Below are positions 50,001-57,391 of a stretch of DNA of 64,000 nt, piece after piece. Numbering within the stretch: position 1 is the stretch's first letter; each line of letters opens with the position of its first letter. The notes below the pieces were generated by a model that was not told where the DNA came from, did not search any database, and worked only from the letters and a program-made list of their open reading frames with translations. Both the position numbers and the translations under genes were made by a program. Origin of the DNA: an uncultured Planctomycetaceae bacterium (GTDB taxonomy: Bacteria; Planctomycetota; Planctomycetia; Planctomycetales; Planctomycetaceae); contig CALSLT010000005.1 of the NCBI GenBank assembly GCA_943787265.1, forward strand, positions 186,001 to 250,000. The letters are read 5' to 3'.

Positions 50001-50970
50001 TCGTCAGGTTGGAGAATCCTCCGAAAACGACATAGCTGGCATCCTGAACGACCACGTCTGAATCGTAAAATGGAGCACCGATGAGCAGATCGTCGAAGCC
50101 ATCGCCATTGACATCTCCAGCTCCGCTTACGGCATAGCCCGAGTTGTCTCGTATGGCGACGCCATTAAATACAAAGCCCGTATTGCCATCTACATCAGCC
50201 AGGTTGATTTCACCGTCTCCCGCCGTGCCCCCACTACCAGTCATCCCGTCCAAAGTGTCAAGGTTTAAGCGACCACCAAAGACGACGTAACTTTCCCCCG
50301 ACTTGAAGCCGTGGGGACTGGCATACGGGGCGCCAACGAGTAGATCGTCGAATCCATCTCCGTTTACATCACTCGCGCCACTCACAGAAAGGCCTGCAAC
50401 ATCTCCGGCAACACTACCCTTGAATTCGAAGCCAGAAGCACCATTCAGACTGCTTAGCTCTAATTCGGCATGTGTTCCCTCGACCGTTCCAAACACCAGA
50501 TAAGCGCTGCCTTGCCAGCCCATCCCAGGTGGACTTGTAAATGGAACACCGATCAAAAGGTCGTCCAACCCGTCGCCGTCCACATCACCAGCCGACTGTA
50601 CTGACCGACCAACACCGCCAAGACTCGCCACTCCGTTTATCACGAATCCAGTCTCGCCCGTTCCTCCGTTGGCTTCCAGAAGACTGCTCAGTTCGAACGG
50701 GTTCGTTGCGCTGAGCAGGGTGCGGTCTTCGAGTAACTCGGGCTGCGTGGAGATCGCGCATTGTCGAGTGAACGACCGAGACGCACGGCGGGTTCGCGAT
50801 GGCCGCCGACTGAGGCTTGTCAGTCGGGAAACCGGTTTTCGCATTCGGAGGACGGAATCAGAGAAGCATGACAGCCAGTCGTTGATCAGCATGGTGATAC
50901 TCTGCGTTTTGCCCGCATTCTGACGCGACGACAGAAAGAGTCGTTCAGCGCACATCTCGATAGAGAACAT
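44083..50970 (-). CDS. Giant surface protein with FG-GAP propellers and RTX repeats
   Basis: A 2295-residue extracellular protein. Residues 80-88 (LEDRTLLSA) are an LEPR-XLL-type element seen at the N-terminus of many planctomycete exported giants. The first seven FG-GAP repeats (about 95-660, with GDVNGDGFDDLLIGA cores) and a second set of seven (about 845-1405) would each form a seven-bladed propeller. Five RTX clusters of nonapeptide repeats (about 665-712, 1408-1470, 1670-1777, 1910-2027, 2147-2290; GGxGxDxLx) bind calcium. Between the last three sit similar beta modules beginning FSLPDAGGEY, VTLPDTGGAF and VAIPSTVEKY. It is probably secreted, calcium-dependent and adhesive. An alternative ATG is at 50892. 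Confidence 0.92.
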   Translation of the reverse strand: MFSIEMCAERLFLSSRQNAGKTQSITMLINDWLSCFSDSVLRMRKPVSRLTSLSRRPSRTRRASRSFTRQCAISTQPELLEDRTLLSATNPFELSSLLEANGGTGETGFVINGVASLGGVGRSVQSAGDVDGDGLDDLLIGVPFTSPPGMGWQGSAYLVFGTVEGTHAELELSSLNGASGFEFKGSVAGDVAGLSVSGASDVNGDGFDDLLVGAPYASPHGFKSGESYVVFGGRLNLDTLDGMTGSGGTAGDGEINLADVDGNTGFVFNGVAIRDNSGYAVSGAGDVNGDGFDDLLIGAPFYDSDVVVQDASYVVFGGFSNLTMLDAATSSGGTAGDGRINLEDLNGTTGFTFVGITPGDLSGYDVSSAGDVNGDGFDDLLIGNRDPHPSYLVFGGMANLSALDSVTTSGGIAADGQILLSDVDGTNGFGFNGLPGGGAGRTVSDAGDVNGDGIDDLLIGAPSRADDGPNAGTTYLLFGGNSLLSTLDAVITSGGTAADGQINLVDLDGTTGFILTGTNGFVSGNSDYSGNALSRAGDINGDGFDDLLIGADEAAPSGPSSGASYVLFGGLSNLLSLDAVTSTGGAAGDGQINLVDVDGNTGFVINGVASHDYSGDAVSSAGDVNGDGFDDLLIGAYGANLNGASGQSYVVFGGNFTGGVETQVGTPSEDTLTGTADNDILIGGRGSDLLVGNGGADVLIGGGGFDEFEISSSTFARIDGGTGLDTLRLDGSGLTLDLPTLADNRLTNIEFIDITGSGDNTLTLDLQEVLNISSASSIQRSVDGSDPVIIPTGHKLKIFRDFGDMVDIGPGWTQQADQADRGITFDVYTQGAATLEIQSLEFELSSLLAENGGTGEAGFTLNGISRFSQTGRSLQSAGDVNGDGLDDLLIGSFTTGTTHLVFGTVQGTHSRIDLRSVNGTNGYLLVGEADGFSGRSVSGAGDVNGDGFDDLLIGDFAAGSNGFENSGVSYLVFGGEENLSNLDAATGSGGRVGDGQINLDDVDGTTGFVLNGSAAFDLSGFSVSGAGDINGDGSEDLLIGAYKADGNGVADSGATYLVFGGTSNLSTLDDITSNAGIAGDGRINLADLNGATGFILNGIGINDRSGRVVAGAGDVNGDGLDDLLIGAYQADPDGLSDSGASYLVFGGMANLYQLDAFTTSGGTPGDGQINLADLADTTGFVFNGIIAGDGSGRAISSAGDVDGDGFDDLLIGASFASISGATYLVFGGVSHLSTLDDVTGSGGTAGDGQINLADLTSSDGFTLLGAARGDGSGDAVTSAGDVNGDGFDDLLIGAPMADPNGRSSGTSYLVFGGRSNLSALDAKTNNGGSAGDGRINLIDLDGANSIAINGVASIDFSGIAVSGAGDLNGDGFSDIFIGAPRADSVGPFSNAGAGYVLFGGNLAVSVATQVGTSSADTIIGTATADVLIGGRGPDLLSGNGGNDVLSGGEGNDILTVSTPGFSRVVGGNGRDTVSLDSSGTTFDLTTISDNRIVDVEAIDIRGTGDNALTLDFQEVINISSSSNTLAIRQDSGDTINIGGGWVQTSRRTVESVAYEVFTQGVAELLIEDIAPKVAQSFSLPDAGGEYLIARSASGVDLEIRQTLPSPATLFTFPLDQLGNLTINGSANSDSITLGDVDGYGGTIIFSGNGGDDAFDASTTSLVTRFHGGAGNDTFLGGSGDDRFDGGSGADSASGGSGNDSLNGNSGNDTLAGNDGNDRINGRSGSDVLTGNAGDDTVLGGGGTDTLDGGAGADFVNGQGGQADIVAGGGGDDTLRGGASDVTVPGSAGTVPVTPVLPGVGSTLDVTLPDTGGAFKVLIDDSQLRIITSSVGVFTPSFGFPLSVAGPILIETFLEIELSDISDISITGSSGNDNVTLDDSLTAKIGSVTFRGGDGNDSFDTSAVDLLALFVGDAGNDRLTGGRGRDIFSGGDGNDFASGGAGNDVLNGGSGNDLLNGQSGDDLLNGNQGEDSLFGEDGDDTLLGGGDTDLLDGGDGNDSANGQGGTGDIVAGGGGGTDSLRGDSSDTLIDGPSGRTAGSLLFSGGILWSSSGTLVDGVFHVAIPSTVEKYIVSISDGRLQFIVPDDVSSSGILQQFTLFISLISRPLVDDVKSIVINGSPSDDEIIFDESMAAFTGQITFNGGAGNDRLDVSQISGNVIFNGGVGDDTLIGGNGDDVVNGGAGNDSIFTGAGTDLIHARIGDDFVDAGADDDTVFGDDGDDVLIGGAGNDILNGNGGSDTITGGGSDTITGGDGDDKLLGGADADSLDGGLGDDTVRGQGGDDIAIGGGGLDVVVP

Positions 50971-51169
50971 CGTCTCAAGCAGTCAGGATGATTTCGAGAC
51001 TGTTCGGCAGCCGTCATCTGAGACGACACAACTGTGCGTACGAATATACCCAGATGTCGCGCAAGAATGCTCGCCTGAATTCACAATTCAGCCCAGACCC
51101 TCAGACAAACATGAGAGAACGCGGTGCCTGGCGACGCGTAGAAGCTTCAGCGGTGGAGCGTGCGAGCGG

Positions 51170-52252
51170 TTAAACCGACGGCCAGCCTTCGGGCAGTTCG
51201 CAGCGGTTCGAAGTGCAGACTTCGGCGAGGCTGCTGACCTGGTCGCGGTGGAAAGGGATGCCGGCGGTGCTCCATTGTTCGGAGCGTTCCCATTCGAGTT
51301 CGCCAGCGACGCGGACCTGGTCGACGCCTTCGGCCGGAGGCAGTTCTTTGATCGAAGCAATCGTTGCGTCGATTTCTTTGAGGAACCGATCCGGCGCTCC
51401 GAAGTGGCTCGGATCAATCGCCTGGAAGAAGTGGTCGGAGCCTGGTCCGAAGGGGTTTGCCGTTTTGTGAATCGGATTACGTCGTCCGATCAGGGCTGAC
51501 GTCAATGCGGAAGCGACGAACCCGAAGGCCGAACCTCGCGCACCCGACATCGGCAGCAAAGTTTTCGCGGCGGCGGCATTGGTTGTTTCTGCGCCGGCTT
51601 CATCGAGTGCCCAGCCGGGAAGTATCGGCGTGCCGAACATTCCCATCGACTCGATCTTTCCCCAGGACGATTCGGCGATGGCTGTGTCGAGAACAAAGGG
51701 AGTACCGCTGGTAGGGATCGCCCAGGACAGTGCGTTGTTGGCAGTTCCTGGTTGAGTGCTGCCGTAAGCCGCGACGGTCGCAGTGCCGGTGCTGGTCGTC
51801 GAAAAGCCGATCATGCCTTCCTTTGCAGCGAGCATCGTGTAGACGCCGGCCGCTCCGTAATGCTGCCCTTTCTTAATGACGACCGTGCCGGTGCCGATTT
51901 CGCGAGCTTTCGAAATCGCCAGCTCCATGCCTCGCGTGGCGGCGACGTGGCCCATGCCACCGCTGGCTTCGATGACGGCGATGGCCGGCGTTTCGCACGA
52001 GGTGATCGACATGGCTCGAGGATCGATGTCGCCGGCGTCGATCGCGGCAACGTATTTTCCGAGCGTGCGGCTGCCATGAGAATGGATGCCCCGCAGGTCG
52101 GCTTCGGTCATCCGAGCGGCAACGATGTCGGCCTCGACCTCGAACATCCCTTTCCGGATCAGAACCGTGACGATCAACTTTTTCAACACGTCAACCGGAA
52201 CTGAGATTTCCTGGCCGGGATCGCGAGGGATATCGGGAGTGGCTGAAGTCAT
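51170..52252 (-). CDS. Ldh family (malate/L-lactate/ureidoglycolate) dehydrogenase
   Basis: A 360-residue NAD(P)-dependent dehydrogenase of the Ldh_2 fold, which oxidises malate, L-lactate, ureidoglycolate or related 2-hydroxy acids. The family signature is visible: RGIHSHGSRTLGKYV with the active-site His, AVIEASGGMGHVAATRGM, and NPIHKTANPFGPGSDHFF. The start ATG at 52252 gives the normal length. It is a single gene on the minus strand, divergent from metK; nothing beside it points to a particular 2-hydroxy acid. Cytoplasmic. Confidence 0.9.
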   Translation of the reverse strand: MTSATPDIPRDPGQEISVPVDVLKKLIVTVLIRKGMFEVEADIVAARMTEADLRGIHSHGSRTLGKYVAAIDAGDIDPRAMSITSCETPAIAVIEASGGMGHVAATRGMELAISKAREIGTGTVVIKKGQHYGAAGVYTMLAAKEGMIGFSTTSTGTATVAAYGSTQPGTANNALSWAIPTSGTPFVLDTAIAESSWGKIESMGMFGTPILPGWALDEAGAETTNAAAAKTLLPMSGARGSAFGFVASALTSALIGRRNPIHKTANPFGPGSDHFFQAIDPSHFGAPDRFLKEIDATIASIKELPPAEGVDQVRVAGELEWERSEQWSTAGIPFHRDQVSSLAEVCTSNRCELPEGWPSV

Positions 52253-52619
52253 GGTGAAGTCTCGTGATGTTGCTGCAAACTTCGGATGATCCTGCGGCCC
52301 GCATGGAACAGTCGGACGATATCGAATGAACGCTCGAAAGCCAAAAGGAACGACGGTTTAACATCGGTCGACAGATCTGCAGCGTCGACGGGAACCTTTC
52401 ACAGCAAGTCCACGCTCGAAGCCCCGATCCGGGATCAGCGATTCGGATCGCGTCGAATTTCTGCCCTGCGGCGCGGTGACTTTCTGGTCAAACTCCCTAC
52501 ATTACGCACTCGCAAAGGGCGTGAATCCGGGTTTTTGGACCCGCCTCGCCTGATTTCAGACATTTATGGAAGGCCGATTGAGCGGCCGTTCCGAATCGAT
52601 TTCGCAGGAGAATTCTGAC
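52253..52619. other. Intergenic region upstream of metK
   Basis: About 370 bases between two divergent genes, so both promoters are here. I looked for a SAM riboswitch (SAM-I, SAM-II, SAH) ahead of metK and found none I could defend; a few GC hairpins are possible. An open frame on the plus strand here lacks coding character. Confidence 0.4.
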
Positions 52620-53744
52620 ATGGGGATTCGAATCCCACGGACTGCCGAGCACGTCGGCGATGGACACCCGGACAAATTCTGCGACCAGGTCGCTGATGCC
52701 CTGCTCGACCGAACGCTGGAACTCTGCAGCGAAGAATTCCTGCCGAGCGTCCGCCTGGCCATCGAATGTCTCGCCAAAGACAACATGCTGATCGTCACCG
52801 GCGAAGTGAAATGGACCGACGCGATTAAACTGGGAGTCAACGTCCAGGAAATCGCTCGCGACGTCTGGCGGAAGATCGGCTACAGCGACTGTGGCGAAGA
52901 GCTGACCGTCGTCGACCACATTCAGGCGCAGTCCGCTCACATCGCTCTCGGAACGGACACCGGCGGAGCGGGCGACCAGGGAGTCATGGTCGGATACGCA
53001 ACCGACGAAACTCCGGAAATGATGCCCAAAGAGTACGTCCTGGCCCGAGACCTCTGTACGAAACTCGGTGAGCTTCGAAACAGCAAGGCAATCCCGTGGC
53101 TGCGTGCTGACACCAAGTCTCAGGTCACGATCGACGCCGACGGAAACCCGACCGACTACATCGTCGCCTCGCAGCACGATGACCCGGAAAAGTGCGGCGT
53201 CTCGCACGACGACATGCGAAAGCAAATCTTCGAGCAGGTCGTGCAGCCGGTCCTCGGTGACGGAGTCGACTTCCGACCGAACAAGATCAACGGAACCGGC
53301 CTGTTCGTCATCGGTGGCCCAACGGGCGACGCTGGCGTCGTCGGTCGTAAGATCGTCGTCGACCAGTTCGGTCCTCGAGTACCAGTCGGCGGTGGAGCGT
53401 TCTCCGGCAAAGACCCATCCAAGGTCGACCGCAGCGCGGCTTACATGGCTCGACACATCGCCAAGAACGTCGTCGCTAACAAAGTCGCTGGTGCTAAAGA
53501 GTGCACGGTCCACATCGCTTACGGAATCGGCCAGCTTCAGCCAGAAATGGTCACCGCCATGACCGAAACTGGCGAAGACGTTTCAGACTGGGTCAAGCAG
53601 CAGTTCCCTGACCTGTCGCCGGGCTTCATCGCCAGCCACTTGAGCCTGCTGAAACCTGACGGTTGGTCCTATTTTAAGGCCGCCAGCTACGGTCATTACG
53701 GCCGGGACATCTTCCCGTGGGAAGCAGTCTCTTCCCTGTCGTAA
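52620..53744 (+). CDS. metK: S-adenosylmethionine synthetase
   Basis: A 374-residue enzyme making SAM from ATP and methionine. The start at 52620 (MGIRIPRTAEHVGDGHPDK) is chosen because AGGAG lies at 52606-52610; upstream in-frame residues are not family-like. The ATP-binding segment is GDGHPDKFCDQ, the first signature is GAGDQGVMVGYA and the second is GGGAFSGKDPSKVDRSAAY. The N-terminus has TAEHVGDGHPDK rather than the usual SESVxxGHPDK form, so it belongs to a divergent MetK branch. All catalytic Lys and Asp motifs seem present. Works in the cytoplasm as a tetramer in known cases. Confidence 0.94.
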   Translation: MGIRIPRTAEHVGDGHPDKFCDQVADALLDRTLELCSEEFLPSVRLAIECLAKDNMLIVTGEVKWTDAIKLGVNVQEIARDVWRKIGYSDCGEELTVVDHIQAQSAHIALGTDTGGAGDQGVMVGYATDETPEMMPKEYVLARDLCTKLGELRNSKAIPWLRADTKSQVTIDADGNPTDYIVASQHDDPEKCGVSHDDMRKQIFEQVVQPVLGDGVDFRPNKINGTGLFVIGGPTGDAGVVGRKIVVDQFGPRVPVGGGAFSGKDPSKVDRSAAYMARHIAKNVVANKVAGAKECTVHIAYGIGQLQPEMVTAMTETGEDVSDWVKQQFPDLSPGFIASHLSLLKPDGWSYFKAASYGHYGRDIFPWEAVSSLS

Positions 53745-53767
53745 GGATGCTATCTATTATGCCGCCG

Positions 53768-53798
53768 TCGCGTGCCGAGCACTTCACTCGGCACGCGA
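53768..53798 (+). terminator. Hairpin terminator after metK
   Basis: A perfect 12-bp stem (TCGCGTGCCGAG and CTCGGCACGCGA) with a 7-base loop, 23 bases after the metK stop. The following T-tract is weak (TTTCGG), so termination may be partial. Confidence 0.65.
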
Positions 53799-53956
53799 TT
53801 TCGGTCTACTCGCGAAAATCGGCAACAGCGAAACTCATTCGCCGCCCGATGAAGAGAGACCTGTTCGAACCAAACTGGTCCGGCCAGCGCCTTTCATGAC
53901 CCGAAGCCATCCGCACGGATGGATTCACTCAGACGATAAGAATTCAAAACACAACC

Positions 53957-54030
53957 GGTGGGGTAGCTCAGTTGGTGAGAGCGGCGGATTCATAACCCGC
54001 AGGTCGGGGGTTCAAATCCCCCCTCCACCA
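53957..54030 (+). tRNA. tRNA with CAU anticodon, probably tRNA-Met (elongator)
   Basis: A full cloverleaf of 74 nucleotides. The acceptor stem GGTGGGG pairs with CTCCACC (one G-T pair), the D arm is GCTC-AGTTGGTGA-GAGC, the anticodon loop TTCATAA has CAT, and the T arm is GGGGG-TTCAAAT-CCCCC. The discriminator is A and CCA is not encoded. It is not an initiator, since the first pair G1-C72 is normal. tRNA-Ile with lysidine-modified CAU cannot be excluded. The base pair next to the anticodon loop is an A-C mismatch. The gene is the integration site for the neighbouring integrase remnant. Confidence 0.9.
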
Positions 54031-54343
54031 CTTCTCAGGAGACGTCAAGTCTTCACTTAACTCCTCTTGAGAACTCACATTACGGCTGTCGTTGGAGTCA
54101 TCTCCGGCGGCAGCCGTTTTTCGTGATACCCCCTGAGAACTCTTAAGTTGCACTGGGTCGAGTGCAACTTTCGGTGCAACTGAAACTGCCTCAGTTCCGG
54201 TCGCCACTGTCCGCTGTCGGTCTTCAGATCGATCGGGGACGTTGGGCAGGCATTCCAACGCACCGTTCATATCCAGAAGGCCGACGTGCGAATAACGATC
54301 CATTGTCAGTGTGATCGTCGCATGTACGATTGCCCAGTTGGAA
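53968..54343 (-). pseudogene. C-terminal remnant of a tyrosine recombinase (integrase)
   Basis: The frame reads HATITLTMDRYSHVGLLDM then a long polar tail ending YESAALTN. HxTxxxTMDRYSHV carries the catalytic Tyr and the second His box of a tyrosine recombinase. The N-terminal and central catalytic regions are missing; the frame is cut at 54343-54344, where the IS3 element starts. The last part of the tail (GDLNPRPAGYES) is encoded by the complementary strand of the tRNA gene, so the element used the tRNA as attachment site and its integrase overlaps it. Likely nonfunctional. Confidence 0.75.
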
Positions 54344-54363
54344 TGGACACCTGAAATGAGGTT

Positions 54364-55248
54364 TTAGACGGCGAGTTTCGCTTTGTATTGTTCTTCGAAT
54401 TCGTCAGGTGTTCGGTACCCGAGGGTCTGGTGAATTCTCTTTGAGTTGTAGAAAGTGTCGATGTACTGGAAGACGCTGAGTCTTGCTTGAGTGATGTCCT
54501 CGAAGGTTTCGAACTTCGTCCATTCGTGCTTGAGTGACCAGAAGAAACGTTCCATGACGGCGTTGTCGTAGCAGCATCCGGTACGACTCATCGAGCAGAT
54601 CATGTTGAGTGTTCTCAGAGTCTGCTGGTATTCATCGCTGGTGTATTGCGAGCCTCGATCGCTGTGGTGAAGCAGACCGTTCGTGTCAGGCTTCCGCGAT
54701 TCAACAGCGTTACGAAGAGCTGAGCTGACCAACGGCGTGGCGAGACTTTCGGAAATCGCCCAACCGACAACCTTGCGACTGAACAAGTCCAGGACAACAG
54801 CCAGATAAACCCAGCCGGTTGCCGTCGGCAGATACGTGATATCGGTCACCCACTTTCTGTTCGGAGCACCTGCTTTGAAGGACTGATTCAGAACGTTTGG
54901 TGCCGCCATCTTTGAAGGATCAGAAACCGTTGTCGTTGGCGAAAATTTCTTTGAGACTTTGCTTTTCAGTCCCATTTCCCGCATCGCCGCTGCGACTGTG
55001 TTGCGACAGACTGTTTCCAGAGAGTCATCTTCCTTGAGTCGATCAGCGATTTTGTAACTGCCATAAATCCCGTGCGACTCGTCGTAGACCTGCTTAATTG
55101 AAGTGCGGATTCGAGCCGACCGTTGAGCCCTCAAGCCGGGCCCGGCCTTCAGCCACCTGTAGAATCCACTCGAGCTGACATTGAGAGTTCGACACATCGA
55201 CGTCACTGAAAACGAGTCACGATGCTGCTTGATCCATGCGTATTTCAT
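54364..55248 (-). CDS. IS3-family transposase OrfB (DDE integrase domain)
   Basis: A 294-residue rve-type integrase/transposase domain. The DDE triad is Asp in WVTDITYLPTATGW, Asp in LLHHSDRGSQYTS and Glu in VMERFFWSLKHEW, with the usual terminal YNSKRIHQTLGYRTPDEFE. The ATG at 55248 overlaps the stop of orfA by four bases (ATGA). It can also be made as an OrfAB fusion by -1 slippage at the A7 run in orfA (complement of T7 at 55278-55284), giving SHSVFREGVTMKYAWIK. Length is normal. Works only on its own element. Confidence 0.9.
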   Translation of the reverse strand: MKYAWIKQHRDSFSVTSMCRTLNVSSSGFYRWLKAGPGLRAQRSARIRTSIKQVYDESHGIYGSYKIADRLKEDDSLETVCRNTVAAAMREMGLKSKVSKKFSPTTTVSDPSKMAAPNVLNQSFKAGAPNRKWVTDITYLPTATGWVYLAVVLDLFSRKVVGWAISESLATPLVSSALRNAVESRKPDTNGLLHHSDRGSQYTSDEYQQTLRTLNMICSMSRTGCCYDNAVMERFFWSLKHEWTKFETFEDITQARLSVFQYIDTFYNSKRIHQTLGYRTPDEFEEQYKAKLAV

Positions 55249-55550
55249 TGTGACTCCCTCGCGAAATACGCTGTGGCTTTTTTTAGAATTTCACGTTCCA
55301 TTTCAGCTCGCTGCAGACGCTTTCTGAGATGCTTGATCTCATCCTGCAACGCAGCGGTCGAGGCGTCGTCACCACATGGTTCTGGCTCTGGAGCCAGCTT
55401 CGAGTGCCAATCCCTGAGACTCTTCGCTGCAACACCAACAGCGTCCGCTGCCGCCTTGAACGAGTACCCCTGCTTGACCACAAGATCGACGGCGTCCCGC
55501 TTAAATTCAGCACTGAATGAACGACGTGCTCGCTTCGTTTTCTCTGACAT
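55245..55550 (-). CDS. IS3-family transposase OrfA (helix-turn-helix)
   Basis: A 101-residue DNA-binding protein: residues about 10-45 form a helix-turn-helix (SAEFKRDAVDLVVKQGYSFK), followed by a leucine-zipper-like coiled coil (DEIKHLRKRLQRAEMEREILKKA). It binds the element's ends. The start ATG at 55550 has GGAGA upstream. It ends in the four-base overlap with orfB. Confidence 0.9.
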   Translation of the reverse strand: MSEKTKRARRSFSAEFKRDAVDLVVKQGYSFKAAADAVGVAAKSLRDWHSKLAPEPEPCGDDASTAALQDEIKHLRKRLQRAEMEREILKKATAYFARESQ

Positions 55551-55593
55551 GAAAGTCTCCTGAAAGAAATCTTAGAAATCCTTCAGGTGTCCA

Positions 55594-56306
55594 CCAGTCA
55601 TGGGCTACCGCAGTCATTGCTTTGTGAGCACTGCAGAGCCCATCACAGCCGAAACGAAACCCATGCAACTTGTCAGCTCCCGTCCATCCAGTTCGACTTT
55701 GCGAACTTGTGATTGTCGTCGTCATGATCAGTTCCGTGTTGGTTGTGATTGGTTTCCTTTGCTCTCAACACGCGAAAACATAACCGCATAAGTGCGGCTT
55801 CAAAGAAGTTTCTGGGCGTGGCGACTCGGCCCAAATTCGGTGTTTCCGATAGTTTCCGATAGTTTCCAGAAATGGACCGATTCCTTCTCGTATCTTCCAT
55901 AAAAGTATTTCGACAAAATTTTGGAAGCGCGGAATGCCGATACAATTTGGTGACACTTTCGGGTTGCCACCTCTGCATTTAGAGCACGAGTTGCCACCAA
56001 AGTAGCCACCTGATGACCGGAGATGATTCGTCTTGCGCAAACGTATTTGTTTGTCTGACTCGACTTGACTGAAGATGCAAGCGATCTCTGAGGCAATGAC
56101 GTATTAGTAGAACGGAGAGATTTTCGCGAGGCTCGTCATAGGCGATCAACAGGGTTGTTCTGCCAGATTGTTAGAGCCAATGATTGAAATCTTTCCCGAT
56201 CGACTGAGCATCCTCTGAATGTGAACCAGGCAATTCAACAGACGTTCGGTCGTCACGGTGTTGAAGCACCGTCCTCAGTGTCAGAACGACAGAGGGGAAC
56301 CGAACT
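55594..56306. other. Gene-free remnant region beside the IS3 element
   Basis: About 710 bases without a convincing gene. It appears more A+T-rich than its neighbours by eye. A near-tandem TTTCCGATAG repeat occurs around 55849. It is probably what is left of the integrated element whose integrase lies beyond the IS. No attachment-site direct repeat of the tRNA end was found here. Confidence 0.5.
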
Positions 56307-57176
56307 ATGAAGTGCACCGAGTTCAATGTCGCAGCGAAAGATTCCGCCAACCTCTTTGTGCGGAACTGCGTTCCCCAGCCAACAGATCGTTGCGGACGCA
56401 CATTGGTCATCGTTCACGGAACCAGCGAGCACGGTGGCCGTTACCTTCACGCAGCAGAAGAAGCCGTCGCCCGGGGCTGGGACGTCATCATTCCCGACCT
56501 GCGCGGACATGGCCAATCAGATGGCATTGCCGTTCACATTGATCGCTTTGAGCAGTACCTGCAGGACCTTGACACGATCTGGCAGTACTTCGAGTTGAAT
56601 CCCGAACGCACTGCCGTACTTGGCCACAGCTTCGGCGGCCTTGTTTCCGTACGATTCGCTCAGACGCGTCCTTCGCGTCTGGCGGCTCTTGTGCCGATGT
56701 CGCCACTGCTGGGGTTGCGTGTGAAGATTGACCCGCTGACGTATGCCATTGGTCGGCTGATGTCGTTTGTCGCTCCGACGACGCGGTTTCAAAGCAAAGT
56801 GCCACCCGAACACACAACGAGAAATCAAAGAATCCTGGCGAAGCGAGCCAGTGATCCCTTGCTGCGAAGAAGTGTCACCGCTTCGTGGTTCTTTCAGATG
56901 AAACAGGCTCTCCGCGACGCCAACGAGCAAGCAGCTTCGGTTGTCGTTCCAGTTCTGGCCATGCAGGCCGGCGACGATTTGATTGTCGATCCGCTGGCCG
57001 TGGAACCCTGGCTGGCCCAGACAGGCTCGGCTGACAAGACCTTAAGAATTCTCGATGAGCACTATCATGAACTGCTCAACGAGGAAGATTGGCAGCAGAC
57101 ACTCGATGAGCTGCTGAACTGGCTGGAGTCGCGGCTCCCGTGCGGCAAAGCCTCGGTCGATCGCAGCACCTCGTAG
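56307..57176 (+). CDS. Alpha/beta hydrolase, monoacylglycerol-lipase-like
   Basis: A 289-residue hydrolase of the Hydrolase_4/serine aminopeptidase S33 group. The oxyanion region is IVHGTSEHGGRY, the nucleophile elbow is LGHSFGGLVS, the acid lies in AGDDLIVD and the base in EHYHELLNE; DLRGHGQSDG is the typical cap approach. It acts on esters of monoacylglycerols or lysophospholipids in known relatives. There is no signal peptide, so it is cytoplasmic. A strong bidirectional terminator follows the stop. Confidence 0.9.
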   Translation: MKCTEFNVAAKDSANLFVRNCVPQPTDRCGRTLVIVHGTSEHGGRYLHAAEEAVARGWDVIIPDLRGHGQSDGIAVHIDRFEQYLQDLDTIWQYFELNPERTAVLGHSFGGLVSVRFAQTRPSRLAALVPMSPLLGLRVKIDPLTYAIGRLMSFVAPTTRFQSKVPPEHTTRNQRILAKRASDPLLRRSVTASWFFQMKQALRDANEQAASVVVPVLAMQAGDDLIVDPLAVEPWLAQTGSADKTLRILDEHYHELLNEEDWQQTLDELLNWLESRLPCGKASVDRSTS

Positions 57177-57261
57177 GACACTCATGCAGAATCTGTAGCA
57201 TAGGCGAGCGAGTTTCGAGCAAATGGCAGGCCTTCCGTGTCTTACAGCACCGCGCAATAGT

Positions 57262-57296
57262 AATGCCCCGCGACGAATCATTCGTCGCGGGGCATT
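57262..57296. terminator. Bidirectional intrinsic terminator
   Basis: A perfect 17-bp inverted repeat (AATGCCCCGCGACGAAT at 57262-57278 and its complement at 57280-57296), with TTT on the right and AAT on the left. It lies between the convergent hydrolase and YTV genes and can stop transcription both ways. Confidence 0.9.
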
Positions 57297-57391
57297 TTTG
57301 CTATAGCGTTGTGAGCACTCTTTAGTGTGAAACCTTGTCTGCCGCTGTTTGACAGCAACCGGCAGTCAAGGCTTCGACTTCTGTCGTCAGC

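Larger units (their letters stand above)
54344..55593 (-). mobile_element. IS3-family insertion sequence
   Basis: A 1250-bp element with ends TGGACACCTGAA (54344-54355) and its complement TTCAGGTGTCCA (55582-55593). It carries orfA and orfB of the IS3 type with an A7 slip site. Its insertion breaks the integrase. The flanking bases (GTTGGAA on the left, CCAGTCA on the right) do not form a visible target duplication, so a deletion or rearrangement after insertion is likely. Confidence 0.85.

Noticed and set aside
44083-50970. Regularly spaced DNA repeats as a possible CRISPR array
   Set aside because: The repeats are in-frame protein repeats (FG-GAP and RTX), with period too long and too diverged for CRISPR.
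52286-52618. A 110-codon plus-strand frame before metK
   Set aside because: No motif, Arg/Ser-rich, and it abuts the better metK start with its ribosome-binding site.
52253-52619. SAM riboswitch ahead of metK
   Set aside because: No conserved SAM-I/SAM-II/SAH core could be traced by eye; would need a covariance-model search.
52497-53513. A 338-codon minus-strand frame opposite metK
   Set aside because: Antisense shadow of metK, rich in Asp/Val runs without any domain pattern.
53957-54030. tRNA-Ile2 (lysidine CAU) instead of tRNA-Met
   Set aside because: Cannot be excluded from sequence alone, but elongator Met is the simpler default; identity elements are not decisive.
55673-55978. A 101-codon minus-strand frame beside the IS3 element
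   Set aside because: No family pattern; composition resembles remnant noncoding DNA, and a tandem TTTCCGATAG repeat runs through it.
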